A DNA stretch of 64,000 nt from Asanoa sp. WMMD1127 (GTDB lineage Bacteria; Actinomycetota; Actinomycetes; Mycobacteriales; Micromonosporaceae). The stretch is from the NCBI RefSeq assembly GCF_029626225.1, contig NZ_JARUBP010000001.1:7192001-7256000 (forward strand), read 5' to 3'. The notes under the pieces were generated by a model that was not told the origin of the DNA, ran no database searches, and saw only the letters and a program-made list of their open reading frames with translations. Below are positions 57,880-64,000 of this stretch, piece after piece. The first letter of the stretch is position 1. The number at the start of each line of letters is the position of its first letter. The position numbers and the translations under genes were made by a program.

Positions 57880-57964
57880 AAGGGCCCCTTGTTAACGCTT
57901 TTCGCATAGGAAGGGCCCCTTGTTAACACCTGCGCGTCGGCGGGCGTTAACAACGGGCCGTTCC
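57880..57964. repeat. Three copies of an AAGGGCCCCTTGTTAAC element, two forming a long hairpin
   Basis: AAGGGCCCCTTGTTAAC occurs at 57880-57896 and again, 31 bp on, at 57911-57927. A third, inverted copy lies at 57946-57964 (GTTAACAACGGGCCGTTCC). Copies 2 and 3, as GGAAGGGCCCCTTGTTAAC with its partner, make a 19-bp stem with two mismatches and an 18-base loop. The element lies after the gltD stop (58007) and before pyk, so it can act as the gltBD terminator; I recall similar elements scattered in Micromonosporaceae genomes. Confidence 0.8.
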
Positions 57965-58006
57965 TTTCGTGCCACCGGGCGTGCGGCGGCGGTCGACACC
58001 CGGAGG

Positions 58007-59482
58007 TCAGGCGGCCAGTGGGACCGCGGCCGGATCCACCGGGGTCGGCAGGGATCCCTCGCCGCCGAGGTACGAGTGGATCGCGGCGGCGGCCGCCCGG
58101 CCCTCGGCGATCGCCCACACGATCAGCGAGGCGCCCCGGTGCATGTCGCCCGCGACGAACACCCCGTCGGCGCCCGTCTGCCAGTCCGGCCGCGCGTCGA
58201 CCGCGCCGCGGGCGTTGCGGGTGACCCCGAACTGGTCGAGCAGCGGCTGCGGCTCGGTGCCGTCGAAGCCGATCGCCAGCAGCACGAGGTCGGCCGGCAG
58301 CTCGCGCTCGCTCCCGGGGACCACCTCGATCAGCCGCTCCCCGTCGACCTTGGTCACCGAGACCTCGGCGATCCGCACGGCCCGCACCGCGCCGGTGCCG
58401 TCGTGCACGAACTCCTGCACGCCGACCGCGAAGTCCCGCGAGCCACCCTCCTCGTGGGCCGGGTAGTTGCGCAGGACCCACGGCCAGGTCGGCCACGGGT
58501 CGCGGGCCTCGTCGCGGGCCGACGGCGGTTCCGGGTAGAGGTCGAGCTGGTAGACCGCGGCCGCGCCCTGCCGGTGGGCGACGCCGAGGCAGTCGGCCGC
58601 CGTGTCGCCGCCACCGATGATCACCACGTGCTTGCCCGCGGCGTCGATGGGCGTCGTCTCCGCGATCCCCGCCGCGACCCGGTTGGCCGGCACGAGGTGC
58701 TCCATGGCCAGGTGTACGCCGCGCAGCCCGCGCCCCGGTGTCGCCGGTGTGTCGCGGCCCTGCAGCGCCCCGCAGGCCAGCAGCACCGCGTCGTACTCGG
58801 CGCGGAGCTGGTCGGCGGTCACGTCGACGCCGACGTTGACGCCGGTCTCGAACGCCACGCCCTCGGCGAGGAGCTGCTCGACGCGGCGGTCGATGTGCGC
58901 CTTCTCCAACTTGAAGTCGGGAATCCCGTAGCGCATCAGCCCGCCGATGCGGTCGTCACGCTCGAACACCGTGACCGCGTGCCCGGCCCGCGCCAGCTGC
59001 TGCGCGGCGGCGAGGCCGGCCGGGCCGGAGCCGACCACGGCGACCCGCTTGCCCGACGAGTGGCCGGCCGGCTGCGGCGTGACCAGGCCCAGGTCGAACG
59101 CCCGGTTGGCGATCTCCACCTCGACCTGCTTGATCGTCACCGCGTCGCCGCCGGCGATCGACAGCACGCAGGCCGACTCGCACGGTGCCGGGCAGAGCCG
59201 CCCGGTGAACTCCGGGAAGTTGTTGGTGGCGTGCAGCGACTCCGACGCCGACGCCCACTGGCCGGTGCGGACCAGGTCGTTCCAGTCCGGGATCCGGTTG
59301 CCGAGCGGGCAGCCCTGGTGGCAGAACGGGATGCCGCAGTCCATGCAGCGGCTCGCCTGCTCGCGGATCAGCCCGTCGTCGGCCGACGGGTAGACCTCGC
59401 GCCAGTCCTGGATGCGGACCGGCACCGGGCGCCGCTGCGGAAGCTGGCGCCCGTGGCGCAGGAAACCTTGGGGATCAGGCAC
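58007..59482 (-). CDS. gltD: Glutamate synthase, small (beta) subunit
   Basis: This 491-residue subunit passes electrons from NADPH to the large subunit. The N-terminal part has iron-sulfur cysteines [17 protein letters not shown] and CPAPCESAC. The FAD site is [20 protein letters not shown] and the NADPH site is [18 protein letters not shown]. The C-terminal FAD motif is [23 protein letters not shown] 59482 overlaps the gltB stop within GTGCCTGA; homology ([11 protein letters not shown]) starts there. With gltB it forms NADPH-dependent glutamate synthase, the main ammonium-assimilation route with glutamine synthetase. Confidence 0.97.
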   Translation of the reverse strand: MPDPQGFLRHGRQLPQRRPVPVRIQDWREVYPSADDGLIREQASRCMDCGIPFCHQGCPLGNRIPDWNDLVRTGQWASASESLHATNNFPEFTGRLCPAPCESACVLSIAGGDAVTIKQVEVEIANRAFDLGLVTPQPAGHSSGKRVAVVGSGPAGLAAAQQLARAGHAVTVFERDDRIGGLMRYGIPDFKLEKAHIDRRVEQLLAEGVAFETGVNVGVDVTADQLRAEYDAVLLACGALQGRDTPATPGRGLRGVHLAMEHLVPANRVAAGIAETTPIDAAGKHVVIIGGGDTAADCLGVAHRQGAAAVYQLDLYPEPPSARDEARDPWPTWPWVLRNYPAHEEGGSRDFAVGVQEFVHDGTGAVRAVRIAEVSVTKVDGERLIEVVPGSERELPADLVLLAIGFDGTEPQPLLDQFGVTRNARGAVDARPDWQTGADGVFVAGDMHRGASLIVWAIAEGRAAAAAIHSYLGGEGSLPTPVDPAAVPLAA

Positions 59483-62400
59483 GTGCCACCTCCATGACAG
59501 CCGTGTCGACGTCATGGCCGGCAGCCTCGGCGGCCCGGATCGCCTCCATCACCCGCTTGTAGTCGCGGGGGACGACGGCGACGAACTCGCGGGCCGCTTC
59601 CGGCCAGCGCTTGAGCAGGTCCTCGGCGACGGCCGAGTCGGTCTCCTCGAAGTGCCGCTGCACCAGCGCCTGCACCGTGACCTGCTCGTCGTCGGTGAGC
59701 GGGGTGAGGTCGACCAGCTCGGGGTTGACTCGGGCGGCGTCGGCCCGCCAGAGATAGGCGGTGCCGCCGGACATGCCCGCGGCGAAGTTGCGCCCGACCG
59801 GCCCGAGCACGACCACCGTGCCGCCGGTCATGTATTCGCAGCCGTGGTCGCCGACGCCCTCGACGACGGTGGTCGCGCCGGAGTTGCGGACCGCGAACCG
59901 CTCGCCGACCCGGCCGCGCAGGAACAGCTCGCCGCCGGTCGCCCCGTAGAGGATCGTGTTGCCGGCGATGATCTGCTGCTCGGCCACGAACGGCGCGTCG
60001 ACGTGCGGGCGCACCACGACCCGGCCGCCGGAGAGCCCCTTGGCCACGTAGTCGTTGGCGTCGCCGTGCAGCCGGACCGTCACGCCCCGCGGCAGGAACG
60101 CCCCGAACGACTGGCCACCGGTGCCGACCAGGTCCAGCTCGACGGTGTCGTCGGGCAGCCCCGCGCCGCCGAACCGCCGGGTGACCGCGCCGCCCAGCAT
60201 CGCACCGACGCTGCGCTGGTCGTTGCGGACCGCGACGGTCGCCCGGACCGGCGTGCCGTCGGCCAGCGCCGGCGCGGCCAGCTCGATGAGGTGGTTGTCG
60301 AGCGCCCGGTCGAGGCCGTGCTCCTGCTCGCGCACGCGGCGCCGGGCCGCGCCGTCGGGCAGGTCCGGCACGTGCAGGACGGGCGACAGGTCGAGCCCGT
60401 TGGCCTTCCAGTGGTCGATGGCCGGCGCCAGGTCGAGCAGCTCGGCGTGGCCGATCGCCTCGTCGATGCTGCGGAAGCCCAACTCGGCCAGGTAGCCGCG
60501 GACCTCCTCGGCCAGGAACTCGAAGAACGTCTCGACGAACTCCGGTTTGCCGGTGAATTTCTCGCGCAGCGCCGGGTTCTGGGTGGCGATGCCGACCGGA
60601 CAGGTGTCGAGATGGCAGACGCGCATCATCACGCAGCCCGAGACGATCAGCGGCGCGGTGGCGAAGCCGAACTCCTCGGCGCCGAGCAGCGCGGCCACCA
60701 CCACGTCGCGGCCGGTCTTGAGCTGGCCGTCGACCTGCACGGTGACCCGGTCACGCAGCCCGTTGAGCAGCAGCGTCTGCTGGGTCTCGGCCAGCCCCAG
60801 CTCCCACGGGGTGCCGGCGTGCTTGAGGGAGTTGAGCGGGCTGGCGCCCGTACCCCCGTCGTGGCCGGAGATCAGGATGACGTCGGCCTTGAGCTTGGCG
60901 ACGCCGGCCGCGACCGTGCCGACCCCGACCTCGGAGACCAGCTTGACGTGCACCCGGGCGGCCGGGTTGACCATCTTGAGGTCGTGGACGAGCTGCGCCA
61001 GATCCTCGATCGAGTAGATGTCGTGGTGCGGCGGCGGCGAGATCAGCCCGACGCCCGGGGTGGCGTGCCGGGTCTTGGCGATCCACGGCCACACCTTGTT
61101 GCCGGGCAGCTGGCCACCCTCGCCGGGCTTCGCGCCCTGCGCCATCTTGATCTGCAGGTCGTCGGCGTTGACCAGGTATTCGGTGGTCACGCCGAACCGG
61201 CCGCTGGCGACCTGCTTGACCGCCGAGCGCCGCCGCGGGTCGTAGAGCCGGTCGACGTCCTCGCCGCCCTCGCCGGTGTTGGACTTGCCGCCGAGCCGGT
61301 TCATCGCGACCGCGAGGGTCTCGTGGGCCTCGGCCGAGATGGAGCCGTAGGACATCGCGCCGGTGGCGAACCGCTTGACGATCGCGCTGACCGGCTCGAC
61401 CTCGTCGAGCGGCACCGCCGGCCGGTCGCCGACGCGCAGGCGGAACAGCCCGCGCAGCGAACCGGCCTCGGCCGCCATCTTGTCCACAGTGGAGGTGTAG
61501 CGGGCGAAGATGTCCTCCCGCCGGCTGCGGGTGGCGTGCTGCAGCAGGAACACCGTCTCCGGGTTGAACAGGTGCAGCTCGCCCTCGCGCCGCCACTGGT
61601 ATTCGCCGCCGACGTCGAGCCGCCGGTGGCTGCGCTCGGCCTCGTTGGCCCGGTAGGCGCGGGCGTGCCGGGCCGCGATCTCCGTGTGGATGTCGGCCAG
61701 CCGGGCGCCACCGATCTTCGCCGGCGTGCCCGCGAAGTAGCGCTGCACCAGGCGGGCGTCCAGCCCGACGGCCTCGAAGACCTGGGCGCCGCAGTACGAG
61801 GAGACGGTGGAGATGCCCATCTTCGACATGATCTTCAGGACGCCCTTGCTGAGCGCCTTGACGTAGTTGCGGATCGCGTCGGCCGGTGCCACGCCGGTCA
61901 GCGCGCCGGTCGCGATCAGGTCCTCGGCGGACTCGAAGGCCAGATAGGGGTTGACCGCCGCCGCGCCGTACCCGAGCAGCAGGGCCGCGTGGTGCACCTC
62001 CCGGCAGTCGCCCGACTCGACGACCAGCGCGACCTGCGTACGCGTCTGCTCGCGCACCAGGTGCTGGTGGACGGCCGCGGTGAGCAGCAGCGACGGGATC
62101 GGCGCCAGGTCGGCCGTGGAGTCCCGGTCCGAGAGCACCAGGATGCGCACGCCGTCCTCGATCGCCTCGGAGACGTGCCGGCAGATCTCGGTGAGCCGGG
62201 CCTTGATGCCGGCCGCGCCGTTGCGCAGCGGGTAGAGCCCGGAGACCCGGACCGCCTTGAAGCCCGGCAGGTCGCCGTCGTCGTCGATCGAGAGCAGCTT
62301 GGCCAGCTCGTCGTTGTCGAGCACGGGCCGCGGCAGCACGATCTGGCGACAGCTGGCCGCGCCCGGCTCGAGCAGGTTGCCCTCGGGCCCGATGGTCGAC

Positions 62401-64000
62401 GAGAGGCTGGTCACCAGCTCCTCGCGGATCGCGTCCAGCGGCGGGTTGGTCACCTGGGCGAACAGCTGGTGGAAGTAGTCGTAGAGCAGCCGCGGCCGGG
62501 TCGACAGCGGCGCGATCGGCGTGTCGGTGCCCATCGAGCCGAGCGGCTCGGCGCCCGAGCGGGCCATCGGCCCGACCAGGATCTTGAGCTCCTCCTCGGT
62601 GTAGCCGAACGTCTGCTGCCGGCGCTGCACCGAGTCGTGCGTGTAGACGATGTGCCGCCGGGCCGGCAGGTCCTCGAGGTCGATCAGGCCGGCGTGCAGC
62701 CAGTCGTCGTAGGGCAGGGCGGCGGCCAGCTCGGCCTTGATCTCGTCGTCCTCGACGATCCGGCCCTCGGCGGTGTCGACCAGGAACATCCGGCCGGGCT
62801 GGAGCCGACCCTTGGCGACCACGGTGGCCGGGTCGAGGTCGAGCACGCCGGCCTCGCTGCCGAGCACGACCAGGCCGTCCTCGGTGCGCCACCAGCGGCC
62901 CGGGCGCAGCCCGTTGCGGTCGAGCACCGCGCCGACCAGGGTGCCGTCGGTGAAGGCCACGCTGGCCGGCCCGTCCCAGGGCTCCATGAGGCTCGCGTGG
63001 AAGCGGTAGAAGGCCTTGCGGGCCGGGTCCATCGCCGGGTCGTTCTCCCACGCCTCGGGGATCATCATCAGCACGGCGTGCGGCAGCTCGCGGCCGGCGA
63101 GGTGGAGCAGCTCGAGCACCTCGTCGAAGTTGGCCGAGTCGGACGCGGCCGGCGTGCAGACCGGGAAGAGCCGCCGGATGTTGCCGGGGATCTGCGGCGA
63201 CGCCAGCAGGGCCTCGCGGGCCATCATCCAGTTCTTGTTGCCACGGATGGTGTTGATCTCGCCGTTGTGCGCGATGAAGCGGTAGGGGTGGGCCAGCGGC
63301 CACGACGGGAACGTGTTGGTCGAGAAGCGGGAGTGCACCAGGGCGATCGCGCTGCTCACCCGCTCGTCGGTCAGGTCCGGGAAGAACGCCGGCAGCTGGT
63401 CGGGCGTGAGCATGCCCTTGTAGACCATGGTCCGGGCCGACAGGCTCGGGAAGTAGGCCGGTATGCCGCGCTCGGCGGTCTCGCGCTCGGCCTGCTTGCG
63501 CACGCAGAACGCGACCCGGTCGAGGTCGATCCCGCTGATCGGCGTGCCGGCCGGCCCCGCGGGACCGTCGTGCAGCCGGTGGGCGGCGAGGAAGATCTGG
63601 CGGATCCGCGGGCGTACGAGCTCCGCGGTGGCGCCCAGGCCCGCGGGCTCGACGGGCACGTCGCGCCAGCCGAGCACCTCGGCGCCCTCGACGATGGCGT
63701 ACTTCTCGATCACCGTGACCGCCTGGGCGGCCTCCGCCTCGCCGTTGGGCAGGAACACCAGGCCGGTGGCGTAGAAGCCGGCCGCCGGCAGCGGGACGTC
63801 GACGCTGGCCCGGAGGAACTCGTCGGGCACCTGGATCATGATGCCGGCGCCGTCGCCGGTGTTGGGCTCCGCGCCGCGCGCTCCCCGGTGGTCGAGCCGG
63901 CACAGCGCCGAGAGTCCCTTCGCCACGACGTCGTGGGACGGGCGGCCGGCAAGATCGGCCACGAACGCGACGCCGCAGGAGTCACGCTCGTTCTCGGGGT
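59475..64000 (-). CDS. gltB: Glutamate synthase, large (alpha) subunit, 5' end outside window
   Basis: The coding frame covers the whole stretch to the window end (about 1508 residues seen). At the very end, read from the minus strand, [20 protein letters not shown] contains the amidotransferase catalytic Cys (codon 63975-63977), which becomes residue 1 after propeptide removal. The domains run: glutaminase ([20 protein letters not shown]), central domain, FMN/synthase domain ([32 protein letters not shown]), 3Fe-4S cysteines [20 protein letters not shown], and the beta-helix GXGXG-type domain ([35 protein letters not shown]). The stop overlaps gltD by 8 bases. The start and any propeptide are beyond 64000. 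Confidence 0.97.
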   Translation of the reverse strand, partial: PENERDSCGVAFVADLAGRPSHDVVAKGLSALCRLDHRGARGAEPNTGDGAGIMIQVPDEFLRASVDVPLPAAGFYATGLVFLPNGEAEAAQAVTVIEKYAIVEGAEVLGWRDVPVEPAGLGATAELVRPRIRQIFLAAHRLHDGPAGPAGTPISGIDLDRVAFCVRKQAERETAERGIPAYFPSLSARTMVYKGMLTPDQLPAFFPDLTDERVSSAIALVHSRFSTNTFPSWPLAHPYRFIAHNGEINTIRGNKNWMMAREALLASPQIPGNIRRLFPVCTPAASDSANFDEVLELLHLAGRELPHAVLMMIPEAWENDPAMDPARKAFYRFHASLMEPWDGPASVAFTDGTLVGAVLDRNGLRPGRWWRTEDGLVVLGSEAGVLDLDPATVVAKGRLQPGRMFLVDTAEGRIVEDDEIKAELAAALPYDDWLHAGLIDLEDLPARRHIVYTHDSVQRRQQTFGYTEEELKILVGPMARSGAEPLGSMGTDTPIAPLSTRPRLLYDYFHQLFAQVTNPPLDAIREELVTSLSSTIGPEGNLLEPGAASCRQIVLPRPVLDNDELAKLLSIDDDGDLPGFKAVRVSGLYPLRNGAAGIKARLTEICRHVSEAIEDGVRILVLSDRDSTADLAPIPSLLLTAAVHQHLVREQTRTQVALVVESGDCREVHHAALLLGYGAAAVNPYLAFESAEDLIATGALTGVAPADAIRNYVKALSKGVLKIMSKMGISTVSSYCGAQVFEAVGLDARLVQRYFAGTPAKIGGARLADIHTEIAARHARAYRANEAERSHRRLDVGGEYQWRREGELHLFNPETVFLLQHATRSRREDIFARYTSTVDKMAAEAGSLRGLFRLRVGDRPAVPLDEVEPVSAIVKRFATGAMSYGSISAEAHETLAVAMNRLGGKSNTGEGGEDVDRLYDPRRRSAVKQVASGRFGVTTEYLVNADDLQIKMAQGAKPGEGGQLPGNKVWPWIAKTRHATPGVGLISPPPHHDIYSIEDLAQLVHDLKMVNPAARVHVKLVSEVGVGTVAAGVAKLKADVILISGHDGGTGASPLNSLKHAGTPWELGLAETQQTLLLNGLRDRVTVQVDGQLKTGRDVVVAALLGAEEFGFATAPLIVSGCVMMRVCHLDTCPVGIATQNPALREKFTGKPEFVETFFEFLAEEVRGYLAELGFRSIDEAIGHAELLDLAPAIDHWKANGLDLSPVLHVPDLPDGAARRRVREQEHGLDRALDNHLIELAAPALADGTPVRATVAVRNDQRSVGAMLGGAVTRRFGGAGLPDDTVELDLVGTGGQSFGAFLPRGVTVRLHGDANDYVAKGLSGGRVVVRPHVDAPFVAEQQIIAGNTILYGATGGELFLRGRVGERFAVRNSGATTVVEGVGDHGCEYMTGGTVVVLGPVGRNFAAGMSGGTAYLWRADAARVNPELVDLTPLTDDEQVTVQALVQRHFEETDSAVAEDLLKRWPEAAREFVAVVPRDYKRVMEAIRAAEAAGHDVDTAVMEVARA

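Overview
The window is high-GC actinobacterial DNA, most likely from a Micromonosporaceae relative (Micromonospora, Actinoplanes, Dactylosporangium and similar). The pointers are very GC-rich third codon positions, many GTG starts and 4-bp GTGA/ATGA gene overlaps, a glycyl-tRNA synthetase with alpha and beta chains fused, a DUF574 methyltransferase, an ANTAR regulator of the PdtaR type, and a short dispersed AAGGGCCCCTTGTTAAC element. The family call is inference; the sequence itself only shows a high-GC actinobacterium.

Layout. 1-130 is the tail of a DUF3140 gene. 131-548 is non-coding and holds a hairpin and a 51-bp tandem repeat. 549-6476 has polA, a frameshifted DUF1737 gene, a UvrA paralogue and a VOC protein. 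6572-11711 is a branched-chain amino-acid ABC transporter operon (livK-H-M-G-F, minus strand) that ends in a strong hairpin. 11894-13738 is pdtaR followed by a lipoprotein. 13848-13923 is an unusual short-variable-loop tRNA with anticodon CAA, followed by fused glyS. 16964-22547 has a quinone-oxidoreductase/TetR pair with two operators, small proteins, a GGDEF-EAL protein and NAD kinase. 22544-32219 is a glycan-use locus: LacI regulator, sugar ABC transporter and two glycosidases, with the same palindrome on both sides of lacI. 32260-42519 is a set of single genes (thioesterase, AlkD-like glycosylase, M20 peptidase, DUF574 methyltransferase, subtilase, XRE regulator, a wall-anchored surface protein, HAD and HxlR genes). 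42542-48346 is one giant secreted protein. 48500-52367 has SDR, GNAT, epoxide hydrolase and aromatic amino-acid decarboxylase genes. 52446-53636 is non-coding with a 37-bp minisatellite. 53637-54869 is a degenerate repeat-containing gene. 54907-64000 returns to core metabolism: rrf2, tesB, pyk, gltD and gltB (cut by the window end).

How it fits together. polA, liv, the ANTAR regulator, pyk and gltD/gltB resemble a core neighbourhood I remember from Streptomyces. Here glyS and about 40 kb of accessory genes lie between pdtaR and pyk. The accessory part is mostly about sensing, taking up and degrading outside polymers: secreted glycosidases, a subtilase, a ThuA/sugar-dehydrogenase giant, a surface protein and their local regulators. 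Several regulators sit next to clear palindromes that are probably their own operators. The most unusual items are the class-I tRNA(CAA), the 37-bp array, the Shine-Dalgarno-blocking hairpin ahead of the surface protein, and the repeat-expanded gene at 53.6-54.9 kb.
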